From contig NZ_FRFD01000009.1 in assembly GCF_900143645.1 (NCBI RefSeq), forward strand, positions 149,065 through 206,751: a stretch of DNA of 57,687 nucleotides, read 5' to 3'. The position numbers and the translations under genes are program-made. Positions 43,245-51,658 of the stretch are shown here, in pieces. The first letter of the stretch is position 1. Each line of letters begins with the position of its first letter. The notes under the pieces are model-generated. The model searched no databases. It saw nothing but the letters and a program-made list of their open reading frames with translations, and was not told where the DNA came from. The DNA comes from Anaerocolumna xylanovorans DSM 12503 (GTDB lineage: Bacteria > Bacillota > Clostridia > Lachnospirales > Lachnospiraceae).

Positions 43245-44687
43245 TCAGGATAACATCCTGTCATATAATTCCTCATAAAGAAGGGCAGAGGTTTTCCAGG
43301 AATAGTCCATTGCCATTCCCCGATCCACCAGTTTGTTCCATTCTCTTTTTTTATTGTAATAAACAGATTTTGCGTAATTTATAATAGAAAGCATTTCATG
43401 AGCATTATAATTGTGGAAGCTAAAACCTGTTCCGCTGCTTTCAAATTCATTATAGGGTGCCACAGTATCCTTTAAACCGCCGGTTTCTCTTACAATCGGC
43501 ACCGTTCCGTATCGCAGGCTGATTAGCTGGCTTAAACCGCAGGGTTCAAACAGTGACGGCATAAGAAAAGCATCACAGGCAGCATAGACTTTGTGTGCTC
43601 TTTCTTCTGAAAAATATATATTGGCAGAAACCCTGTCTCCATACTTCCAGGCATAATGCCTGAACAGATTCTCATACTTGGCTTCTCCGGTACCGACAAC
43701 AACCAGCTGTACATCCTCCGTACAGATATTTTCAATCACACAGTCAATCAGGTCAAAGCCTTTCTGGTCCGTCAGTCTGGATACAATTCCTATCATAAAC
43801 TTCTTCTGATCCACCTTAAGTCCTAACTCTTCCTGAAGGGCTTTTTTATTCTTAATCTTTTCCTTACGGAAATTTTTTGCATTATAATGAAAAGGTATAA
43901 AGGGATCATTAGCAGGATCATATTCCTCATAATCAATACCATTTACAATTCCTTCAAGAAAATTACTTCTTGCCCTCATAAGACCGTCAAGTGCCTCTCC
44001 ATAATAAGGTGTTTTTATCTCTTCGGCATAAGTCTTACTGACAGTCGTTACCTTGTCTGCGTAGGTAATACCACCCTTTAGGTAATTGGCATCGCCATAA
44101 GCTTCTAATTTATCCGGAGTAAAATAATAATCTCCCAATCCTGTTATATCTTTAACCGTCTTAAGATCCCATATCCCTTGAAATTTAAGGTTATGTATAG
44201 TCATAACAGATTTAATACCGTGGTAAAATTGATCACCGGAAAACAAATCCTTTAAATAAACCGGAACAAGACCTGTCTGCCAATCATGGCAATGTACAAT
44301 ATCCGGCTTAAAGTCGATCAGCGAAAGAATAGCAAGAACTGCTTTTGAGAAATAAGCGAATTTTTCAATATCTTCATATATACTACCGTAAGGTGTATTT
44401 CCACAAAAATAAAATTCATTATCGATAAAATAGTAATGTATCCCGTCTTCTATAATTTCAAATACCCCTACGTATTTACGCCTCCAGGCAAGATCCATAT
44501 AGAAGTTAAACTTATATACCATCTTTTCTTTTAAAGCTTCCGGTATGATTTTATATTTTGGCATTACGACCCGTACATCATACTCTTCCTTATTAATGTA
44601 TTTTGGCAAGGCACCCACAACGTCTGCAAGACCGCCTGTTTTCAAATATGGTACACATTCAGAAGCTGCAAATAATATTTTCTTCAT
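43245..44687 (-). CDS. glgA: Glycogen synthase
   Basis: A 480-residue GT5 glycosyltransferase that extends alpha-1,4-glucan from ADP-glucose. The ADP-glucose motif KTGGLADVVGALPK is near the N-terminus; the C-domain shows SRLTDQKGFDLI and the E-X7-E region MPSLFEPCGLSQLISLRYGT. The start at 44687 follows GGAGG; the longer frame has no site. No other glg gene is near. Glycogen is often stored before sporulation in Clostridia, which suits the location by spo0A. Confidence 0.96.
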   Translation of the reverse strand: MKKILFAASECVPYLKTGGLADVVGALPKYINKEEYDVRVVMPKYKIIPEALKEKMVYKFNFYMDLAWRRKYVGVFEIIEDGIHYYFIDNEFYFCGNTPYGSIYEDIEKFAYFSKAVLAILSLIDFKPDIVHCHDWQTGLVPVYLKDLFSGDQFYHGIKSVMTIHNLKFQGIWDLKTVKDITGLGDYYFTPDKLEAYGDANYLKGGITYADKVTTVSKTYAEEIKTPYYGEALDGLMRARSNFLEGIVNGIDYEEYDPANDPFIPFHYNAKNFRKEKIKNKKALQEELGLKVDQKKFMIGIVSRLTDQKGFDLIDCVIENICTEDVQLVVVGTGEAKYENLFRHYAWKYGDRVSANIYFSEERAHKVYAACDAFLMPSLFEPCGLSQLISLRYGTVPIVRETGGLKDTVAPYNEFESSGTGFSFHNYNAHEMLSIINYAKSVYYNKKREWNKLVDRGMAMDYSWKTSALLYEELYDRMLS

Positions 44688-44774
44688 AACTACCTCCGGA
44701 ATATTTATAGTAAACTGGTATATTTTGATTATACATGATTTTCCACCATTAGCAAAGTTCATTTTCAACAAAAA

Positions 44775-44830
44775 ACTGCTTCAGTAAAACGATACTTTTG
44801 TAAGCATCGTACCCCTTTTACTGAAGCAGT
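44775..44830 (-). terminator. Strong terminator of spo0A
   Basis: Long arms actgcttcagtaaaa / ttttactgaagcagt with an inner stem (cgatac region) lie 28 bases after the spo0A stop and are followed by TTTTTTG on the minus strand. Confidence 0.85.
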
Positions 44831-44858
44831 ATATTTTTTACAGTAGGTTTCCCACCTA

Positions 44859-45662
44859 TTATGCTCTTAATTTATATTCTAATCTTATTTTATCAGCTAT
44901 TAAGGCTACGAATTCCGAATTGGTCGGTTTTCCTTTTCCGTTGCTGACAGTATAGCCAAACAGTTCATCAATTGTATCCATTTTACCTCTGCTCCAGGCT
45001 ACTTCAATAGCATGTCTGATAGCTCTTTCCACTCTGCTTGGCGTTGTTTTGTGCCTCTTGGCAATGGAGGGATATAATAATTTGGTAATGGAATTTAACA
45101 TTTCACTATCATTAACTGACATCATAATTGCATCCCTTAAATACTGATATCCTTTAATGTGAGCAGGCACTCCGATTTCATGAATTATATTTGTTACATC
45201 CGACTCCAGGTTTCTTTCTTTATAATCATCCTTACTTTCGTAAGTACTCACCCGATGATTTTCAAACACTTTTGTATTATGTAAATCGCCTCTGATTTGT
45301 TTAATTCTGGTGAGTACCATATTGTTATCAAAGGGTTTCATAATATAATAGCTTGCGCCTAATTCGAATGCGTTTTCTGTTACACCTTCCTGCCCGATTG
45401 CTGTAATTACGATAAATGCCGGTATACTTTTGAAGCTATCATCAAGTCTGACTTTTTCCATTACACCCAAACCATCCAATTTAGGCATAATCAAATCCAA
45501 AAGTACAACATCCGGTTTCTTTTCCTTAATAACTTCCAGTGCATCAATACCATTGTCAGCTGTTCCTACCACCTCAATATCGGAGTCTCCCTTCAAGATC
45601 TCCTCTAACAGCTTCACGATTCTTTCGTTGTCATCCACAATTGCTACATTGATCTTACCCAC
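44859..45662 (-). CDS. spo0A: Sporulation master regulator Spo0A
   Basis: A 267-residue regulator, the standard length. The receiver domain has Asp10/Asp11 and phospho-acceptor Asp56 in LLDLIMP; the C-terminal DNA-binding domain ends with HKTTPSRVERAIRHAIEVAWSRG and YTVSNGKGKPTNSEFVALIAD. Phosphorylated Spo0A binds 0A boxes and starts sporulation. The start is GTG at 45662, chosen because GGGAGG precedes it and the protein then matches family length; an ATG at 45692 lacks a site. It is the third gene of recN-spoIVB-spo0A. Confidence 0.96.
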   Translation of the reverse strand: MGKINVAIVDDNERIVKLLEEILKGDSDIEVVGTADNGIDALEVIKEKKPDVVLLDLIMPKLDGLGVMEKVRLDDSFKSIPAFIVITAIGQEGVTENAFELGASYYIMKPFDNNMVLTRIKQIRGDLHNTKVFENHRVSTYESKDDYKERNLESDVTNIIHEIGVPAHIKGYQYLRDAIMMSVNDSEMLNSITKLLYPSIAKRHKTTPSRVERAIRHAIEVAWSRGKMDTIDELFGYTVSNGKGKPTNSEFVALIADKIRLEYKLRA

Positions 45663-45771
45663 TTTGTTTTCCTCCCAAAATATTCCTTTCATTTATAGAT
45701 TTTGTCTGACTTGTATAGCTTATAACCTCCTTTGTGTGACATCTGCGTAAAAAATAGTTCATCCGTACTAT

Positions 45772-45800
45772 ATTATACCTCTTCATGGCAACCAAGTCAA
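45772..45800 (-). promoter_or_regulatory. Predicted sigma-A promoter of spo0A
   Basis: On the minus strand TTGACT, a 17-base spacer and TATAAT give a near-consensus vegetative promoter about 110 bases before the GTG start. The rest of the 385-base gap (45693-46078) is A+T-rich. I could not identify a sigma-H promoter or a clear 0A box. Confidence 0.7.
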
Positions 45801-46078
45801 TATTTTCCATATTCTTTAACAAAAACTCGGCTTTTTCTACTGATTTTAAAAATCAACTTAAAATATACAGCCTTTTACATAATATATTACGGATGAGTGA
45901 CGTCAATTCAATTAATCTGCAAATAATGTTTTGTTAATTATTTACATATCCATATTATATACATTTATTTCCATTTTATCAATTCTTTCTTATCGCAATT
46001 TACGACACAGAGACCTTTACTGTTAAATACTGTTGTTTTTTACAGCTGCAGTTACATTAAGTCGATTGCGGTGAAATT

Positions 46079-47368
46079 TTAATCCGCATCCAGATTATTA
46101 ATCATATTTTCAATAAATGTCCCGTAACCCTTGGCGGAATCCTGTATAAATACATGGGTAACCGCTCCGATTATCTTACCGTTTTGTATAATCGGACTTC
46201 CGCTCATTCCCTGAACAATTCCTCCTGTTTTTTCCAGAAGCGTATGGTCAGTAATGCTTATTACCATACCCTTATTGGGACTTTGACTGTTAATATCAAT
46301 CTTATCGATATTAATGCTGTATTCTTTTACCTCATTCTCCACACAGCTAAGAATGGTAGCCGGTCCAAGCTTTATTTCCTGTTTTAAGCCTACGGGAACC
46401 GCATCGTGTTCGTTTGCCCTCACAAAACCGGAGCCGATATTTCCAAATATACCCTGGTTGGTGTTTTTCTTTATATTTCCGATTTTATTACTGTCATCCT
46501 GATTAATAAGCCCGATTAATTCTCCCGGGACTCCCTGTTTGCCTTTTATAATGGTCATGATATCCGCATTGTAAAGATAACCCCGCTCAATCTCCATCAG
46601 CAAACTTGTATCAATGTCCGTAATGCCATGACCTAAAGCTCCAAATTGCCCATCCTTTGTAATAAAGGTCAACGTGCCGATGCCTTGCGTGTTATCCCTT
46701 ATCCACGCCCCTATCTTATATTCCCCATCTGCCGTCTTTACAGGCGTTACCTTGTATTCGGTTATTTTATCATCCCTGCGCAGAGTGACCTTAATATCTT
46801 TCCCATCACAATGCTGTATCTCTTCAATCAGCTCCTCCTTATTATGGATTACCGTATCATTTATTTTAGTAATATAATCACCGGTTTTTAGCTTGTTTAA
46901 AGAGGGTTCATAATTAAGTCCGTCTTCTCCGTTAATAACTCCTGTACCCAAAACCATAACTCCATTGGTTTCTATATAAATTCCTATTGGATTACCGCAG
47001 GGTATTAATTCCTTTTGGTCAATTACCCCTAAAGTAACTTCTTTAAAATCCAGGAATCCAAAAAGCTTCAGGTGAATTTTATAATTTCCTTTGGAACTTG
47101 ATTTCAGAGTAAATGGTTTGTTAAGATCAAGCTTGATTAAATCCTTGGGAACATTTTTATTGTTTACGTTTAATACATCTACATCTGCGGATGTAACTCT
47201 GCCCTCCATCGGAAGATTGAAATTAAATTCCTCATTTTCTCCTACCATGATTTTGATAGAATCCGGTACACTGCTGTCAATGTAGCGGTAAGTAAAATAA
47301 AGCAATGTAATTATGTTTATGCACAGTACAAGGACTAGGATTTTTCTGTAAACGGATTTTCTATGCAT
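46079..47368 (-). CDS. spoIVB: SpoIVB serine peptidase
   Basis: A 429-residue secreted peptidase of family S55. An N-terminal membrane anchor, a PDZ domain (~residues 140-215, MVLGTGVINGEDGLNYEPS, GDYITKINDTVI) and a trypsin-like domain are present. The catalytic His is in GHGITDID and the Ser in GMSGSPIIQNGKIIGAVTHVF. Made in the forespore, it signals across the space to activate pro-sigma-K processing in the mother cell. It lies between recN and spo0A as in other spore formers. Confidence 0.95.
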   Translation of the reverse strand: MHRKSVYRKILVLVLCINIITLLYFTYRYIDSSVPDSIKIMVGENEEFNFNLPMEGRVTSADVDVLNVNNKNVPKDLIKLDLNKPFTLKSSSKGNYKIHLKLFGFLDFKEVTLGVIDQKELIPCGNPIGIYIETNGVMVLGTGVINGEDGLNYEPSLNKLKTGDYITKINDTVIHNKEELIEEIQHCDGKDIKVTLRRDDKITEYKVTPVKTADGEYKIGAWIRDNTQGIGTLTFITKDGQFGALGHGITDIDTSLLMEIERGYLYNADIMTIIKGKQGVPGELIGLINQDDSNKIGNIKKNTNQGIFGNIGSGFVRANEHDAVPVGLKQEIKLGPATILSCVENEVKEYSINIDKIDINSQSPNKGMVISITDHTLLEKTGGIVQGMSGSPIIQNGKIIGAVTHVFIQDSAKGYGTFIENMINNLDAD

Positions 47369-47583
47369 GATATTAGCTCCTCTACGCATCTAACGCTTTT
47401 TTATAGGTATAGGCATATTTTTAACTTTTATTTTTATTTTATTAGTCCACGTTATTTCCAAAAATAAAATAATCAGCCAATTGTAATAAATTTTGTCATT
47501 ACAAAACAAAAGGATACACACTTTTAGCGTATATCCTTAAATACCTGCCTTATGTTAGTATGTGTAAGAAATCCAATTTCAAA

Positions 47584-49266
47584 CTAACTTTTTTTGTTTT
47601 TTTTCGCCATCTGCTTCATTTCCTTTGCACTCTCAATTACTGTCTTTGTAATCACAGTTCCTCCAAGAATGCGTGCAATTTCAGCTATGGATTCCTCCTC
47701 TTTTAACTGCCTTATGTCCGTTTTTGTTGTGATTCCATCCGTATGTTTTTCAATAATATAGTGGTTATCTGCCATAGAAGCTATCTGTGCCAGGTGAGTG
47801 ATGCATATTACCTGATGGCTCTTAGAAATCTCTGATAATTTCTCCGACACCTTCTGGGCGGTTCTTCCGCTGATACCGGTGTCTATCTCATCAAATATTA
47901 AAGCTTCAATCTCGTCCTTATCGGCAAAGACCGATTTTATTGCAAGCATTATTCTTGACAGCTCACCCCCGGAAGCAACTTTTGAAAGTATTTTTAATTC
48001 CTCGCCGGGATTTACTGATATCAGAAATTCTGCGTCATCAAAACCATTCGGGGAATAGTGTTCCTTTCTGGTTAGTTCAATGGTAAACTGTATATCCAGG
48101 AAATTCAAATCCAGTAATGCCTCCCTGATGCGGGCAGACAGAATCTTAGCATTCTTCTCTCTGATTTCTGAGAGCTTTTCGCAAAGGCTCTTTACTTCCT
48201 TTTCCTGCTGTCCAATCTTCCGGTTCAAAGCCTGCAGAGTCTCTTCATAATGATAGTACTGCTCCAGCTTTTCTTCTCCCTCTTCCATTACCTTCTCAAT
48301 GTCTTCAAGGGAGTTGCCGTATTTTGCTTTGAGATGATTGATCAGATTCAAACGTTCCTCAATTCCTTTAAAATTCTCTTCATGATTGCTCAAATCCGAT
48401 GTGTATTCCGACAGATTTCTGTTGAACTCATCTACAAGTGTTTCCAGATCAATGATTTGGTTATAAAATCCCTTCAGTTCCTTGTCATAGTCCATTAATT
48501 TTGCCAGCTGTTTCACGCTTCTTCCAATGTTATCTCCTGCAGAGCCTGCAGATTGATAACCCATGTACTCATGTACCTGCGAAAGTCCCTCTGCAATGAT
48601 TCTCGCATTGGAAAGCTTTTTATATTCATCATCCAGCTCTTTATCTTCTCCCTGCTTTAAATGGGCTTCCGTTATTTCTTTCACTTCATATTCCAGATAG
48701 GAAATTTCTCTTAGGCGTTTGTCTTCATCTATTTTCAGCTGCGATAACTGCCTCTTTAGCTCCGCTAAAGTGTCGTATTCCTTTGACAATCCCTGTTTTA
48801 TGGCAGAAGCTTCTTCCTTGGCAAAACGGTCAATAATATCCAGATAATTTTCTCTGTACAATAGTGACTGGTGCTCATGCTGTCCATGTATATCAATCAG
48901 CAGTCCTGCTATTTCCTTCAGGTTTTGGGCTGTTACTGTCTCACCGTTTATTTTACTGATGCTTTTTCCGTTGGTAATCTTCCTGGTTATAAGAACCTGT
49001 CCATCGTCAAAAGGAAGATCCAATTCCTTCATTTTATCTGTGACCATCCTGCTGTTAGTTTCAAACAACAGTTCAACCATGGCATAATCCGCCCCGTGCC
49101 TTATAATATCCTTGCTTATTTTACCCCCAAGGCATACATTAACAGAACCGATTATGATTGATTTACCGGCTCCTGTTTCTCCTGTCAGTATGTTAAGACC
49201 GTCTTTTAAGGTAATATCTACTTCATCAATAATCGCAAAATTCTTTACATGTAAATTGAGCAGCAA
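47584..49266 (-). CDS. recN: DNA repair ATPase RecN
   Basis: A 560-residue SMC-like protein. The Walker A GETGAGKS (29-36), two long coiled-coil arms, the ABC signature SGGELSRIMLAIK and Walker B LIFDEIDTGISG are all present. It acts early in double-strand break repair by holding DNA ends. The position before spoIVB is conserved in Firmicutes. Confidence 0.96.
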   Translation of the reverse strand: MLLNLHVKNFAIIDEVDITLKDGLNILTGETGAGKSIIIGSVNVCLGGKISKDIIRHGADYAMVELLFETNSRMVTDKMKELDLPFDDGQVLITRKITNGKSISKINGETVTAQNLKEIAGLLIDIHGQHEHQSLLYRENYLDIIDRFAKEEASAIKQGLSKEYDTLAELKRQLSQLKIDEDKRLREISYLEYEVKEITEAHLKQGEDKELDDEYKKLSNARIIAEGLSQVHEYMGYQSAGSAGDNIGRSVKQLAKLMDYDKELKGFYNQIIDLETLVDEFNRNLSEYTSDLSNHEENFKGIEERLNLINHLKAKYGNSLEDIEKVMEEGEEKLEQYYHYEETLQALNRKIGQQEKEVKSLCEKLSEIREKNAKILSARIREALLDLNFLDIQFTIELTRKEHYSPNGFDDAEFLISVNPGEELKILSKVASGGELSRIMLAIKSVFADKDEIEALIFDEIDTGISGRTAQKVSEKLSEISKSHQVICITHLAQIASMADNHYIIEKHTDGITTKTDIRQLKEEESIAEIARILGGTVITKTVIESAKEMKQMAKKNKKS

Positions 49267-49485
49267 ATCTCTTCCTCCTACAGGTATGATATTATATTGT
49301 ATTGTAACGCTTTGTTTTTAGGGCAGGGATTTCATTAATTTTGGGTATTTTCAAAACATATGTTCTTATTTCTATTATATGTTAACATAATTTGCTTCTT
49401 TGTGCAAGAATCCAGCACGAAAAATACGATATATTTTTTATCCGCTAATACCCCAGGCTCACCGCACTTTCCATTGATTACGACA

Positions 49486-49618
49486 TCAAAAGTCCAGTCT
49501 TTCACAACGGGACGGCAATTTGCACAGAGCAGAAAGACTCATGCGCTGGTTCCAAGGCGCATTCGTTCTTTCTGCTCTGTGCAAATTGCCTGTAAACATA
49601 TTGAAACAGGGCTTTTGA
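49486..49618. repeat. 133-bp near-perfect hairpin element
   Basis: The core arms run from ggcaatttgcacagagcaga (49514) to their complement ending at 49590; atgcgc/gcgcat pairs inside the loop. Outer arms tcaaaagtcc / gggcttttga extend the structure to 49486-49618. There is no gene inside and no terminator T run. It looks like a non-autonomous mobile hairpin or a stable RNA. Confidence 0.75.
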
Positions 49619-49652
49619 CACTCCTATCATCATATATAAGTATGGCATCAAT

Positions 49653-50130
49653 TTAGTTATCATCATCCAAATGATAGTTAATAGAAATCCAATCGTCAGA
49701 TTTATTTTCATCTTCATTATAAAGTAACCCGACCATATAATTATAGTTGTATGCATCTTTAAAATATAGTGTAGTAACCTTTCCTTCTCCTAATTTATTC
49801 TGATTAACCCTCCTGTTATTGGCACTCGCACTACATAATACCACAATATTCGCTATATAAAAAGGCACCTTCCCAATAATCCCCTTCATACCGGGGACAC
49901 ATTTCGCATGTGGCAGGAATATTCTACTGTGACTGCAAAAATATACTATAGTAAGTACCGATGAACTTAGCATTTATTATAACAGTCAAAATGCTGCCAA
50001 AGATGAAAATAACCAAAATACAAAGATAGATAATATAGTATTTATGGGCTCCTCCGCATAAAAAATAACCCTTTACTTTAAAACTGCGTAGTGTTAAAAT
50101 ATATAATATCTTATAATAGTAAGAATACAC
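49653..50130 (-). pseudogene. Broken small membrane-protein gene
   Basis: One frame (50130 to 49924) gives a membrane segment (YYIIYLCILVIFIFGSILTVI). The next (to 49653) ends with a protein-like tail (GEGKVTTLYFKDAYNYNYMVGLLYNEDENKSDDWISINYH). The two are in different frames and overlap where a repeat scrap (49874-49902) lies, so a single anchored protein has probably been broken. I do not recognise the family. It is not followed by a clear terminator. Confidence 0.45.
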
Positions 50131-50148
50131 GAATCAGGAGATGAAAAA

Positions 50149-50478
50149 TTGAGCAAAAATATAAGAACCCATGCTGTGGATTATTTATTTGAAGCCATCT
50201 TGAGTTTGAAGAGCCAGGAAGAATGTTATACTTTCTTTGAAGATATCTGTACGGTAAATGAACTGCTGTCCCTGTCACAGCGTTTTGAAGTTGCCAGGAT
50301 GCTGCGCGACCATAAGACTTATTTGGAAATTGCTGAAAAAACAGGTGCTTCAACAGCTACGATCAGCCGGGTAAACCGTTCCTTAAATTATGGGAAGGAT
50401 GGATACGATATGGTATTTTCACGAATACCAGACTTTAAAGAAGACGATTCAGATAGCGGCGAGATTAAAAACGAATAA
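50149..50478 (+). CDS. YerC/TrpR-like transcriptional regulator
   Basis: A 109-residue protein of the YerC/YecD family (TrpR-like). The helix-turn-helix lies in LSQRFEVARMLRDHKTYLEIAEKTGASTATISRVNRSLNYG. The start is TTG at 50149, preceded by AGGAG; no ATG fits. The ligand and targets are unknown. It is followed by a terminator shared with the converging DUF1836 gene. Confidence 0.9.
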   Translation: MSKNIRTHAVDYLFEAILSLKSQEECYTFFEDICTVNELLSLSQRFEVARMLRDHKTYLEIAEKTGASTATISRVNRSLNYGKDGYDMVFSRIPDFKEDDSDSGEIKNE

Positions 50479-50482
50479 GAGC

Positions 50483-50536
50483 AAAATAATAAAGTCTGTC
50501 TTAAGGGTTATCCTTCAGCCAGACTTTATTATTTTT
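50483..50536. terminator. Bidirectional terminator between yerC-type and DUF1836 genes
   Basis: Arms aaaataataaagtct / agactttattatttt enclose a loop with an inner short stem; A and T runs lie at both ends. It overlaps the stop codon of the DUF1836 gene. Confidence 0.85.
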
Positions 50537-51134
50537 TCTCCATGTCCTTTGCGGCATCATCTATAAGCTTTTCAATCATCTGCTTTTTTAAATAAACATC
50601 AAAGCCCAGCATGCAAATGAAGGAAAAAGTATTTAAGAACTCTTTGTCTTCCGGCGATTTTATATCTTTAAAAGTCTCCTGGGATTTCCGGTATTTTCTG
50701 ATAACATCCTTAAGCAGATTATCCATCTGCTCTTCTTCATATTGGAAGACTTCTTTGTATATCTGCTCTAAGCCGATTTCTGAATTACCCCCATAATATT
50801 TCTCAGTAAGAGGATTAAATATCTGTTGGATATCGTTAATGCTAAGGATATTTTTAAAATAATATATAAAAATCAGCATCAGCATGTGCTCTTTGGTATA
50901 CTTCTTCTTATTGGGAGCTGGCAGTAAATTGTTCTTGGTATAGTTATTTATCATGGTCTTTGTAAGCAGTTTATCCTCACTGTAACGCTTGGAGGACTTC
51001 AAATGCTCATCCATAAAGGTTGTGACCTGGTCCATATATAAATCAATGTTGGGAATGTCATCCGGATCAATATAATCCAGCTTCTTCATCCCCCGTATAA
51101 GAGTCTTTAAATATTTATCATCCCTAAACTCCAT
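50529..51134 (-). CDS. DUF1836 protein
   Basis: A 201-residue protein matching DUF1836, a Firmicutes family with a predicted MerR-like helix-turn-helix near the N-terminus (LTKTMINNYTKNNLLPAPNKKKYTKEHMLMLIFIYYFKNILSI). It may be a DNA-binding regulator. The start at 51134 follows GAAGAGGTG; the longer frame lacks a site. Its target is unknown. Confidence 0.85.
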   Translation of the reverse strand: MEFRDDKYLKTLIRGMKKLDYIDPDDIPNIDLYMDQVTTFMDEHLKSSKRYSEDKLLTKTMINNYTKNNLLPAPNKKKYTKEHMLMLIFIYYFKNILSINDIQQIFNPLTEKYYGGNSEIGLEQIYKEVFQYEEEQMDNLLKDVIRKYRKSQETFKDIKSPEDKEFLNTFSFICMLGFDVYLKKQMIEKLIDDAAKDMEKK

Positions 51135-51262
51135 TACAATCACCTCTTCTCTCATTATATAGTATGGAAAACTTGATGTAAACAAATATTTAACTCGGTT
51201 TATGAAATTTAAAGCTACACCCCTTTCACTCTCTTTTCATATACTGATAAGAGGTGAATTTT

Positions 51263-51463
51263 ATGTGTCCGGAAGAATTAGCTGCCTTAGCCGCTTCTCT
51301 TGCCATCGCAATCGCAAAAGACAAAACAACGGATGAATTGGACCTTCTAGCAGTATTATTATCACAAATCAGCAGTACTATTGCCACCATTTCCGTTCAA
51401 AAAAGTAATCTGGAGCCTGACTCTTCCACAGAAGAGAATTCCGCCGTTGTTGCCGGTCAATGA
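51263..51463 (+). CDS. Small DUF6774-like protein
   Basis: A 66-residue protein (MCPEELAALAASLAIAIAKDKTTDELDLLAVLLSQISSTIATISVQ). I recall similar short clostridial proteins with this MCPEELA start, tentatively DUF6774, of unknown role. The start at 51263 follows GAGGTG. It lies between a divergent DUF1836 gene and the pcrA promoter. Confidence 0.6.
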   Translation: MCPEELAALAASLAIAIAKDKTTDELDLLAVLLSQISSTIATISVQKSNLEPDSSTEENSAVVAGQ

Positions 51464-51491
51464 CAACCTTTAAGAAGATAGTTTCCTTCCC

Positions 51492-51520
51492 TTGTCTCTG
51501 CCCCTATTCCATGATATAAT
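51492..51520 (+). promoter_or_regulatory. Predicted sigma-A promoter of pcrA
   Basis: TTGTCT (51492-51497), a 17-base spacer and TATAAT (51515-51520) precede the helicase gene by about 140 bases. The leader has no obvious riboswitch. Confidence 0.65.
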
Positions 51521-51658
51521 TAAACATATGTTTGCTTACGGATTACTTTTGTTTACCTGATCAGGATGCAAAAAATACAAAAGAAGAAAGCATACCTATC
51601 CCAGAAGGACTTTGTTAACCTTTGGGAGATTTTAAACATACAGGAAAGGTGAATTAGC

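Noticed and set aside
45662..45692. ATG start ten residues upstream for spo0A
   Set aside because: No ribosome site precedes it, and the extra residues are not family-like; GTG at 45662 gives the standard length.
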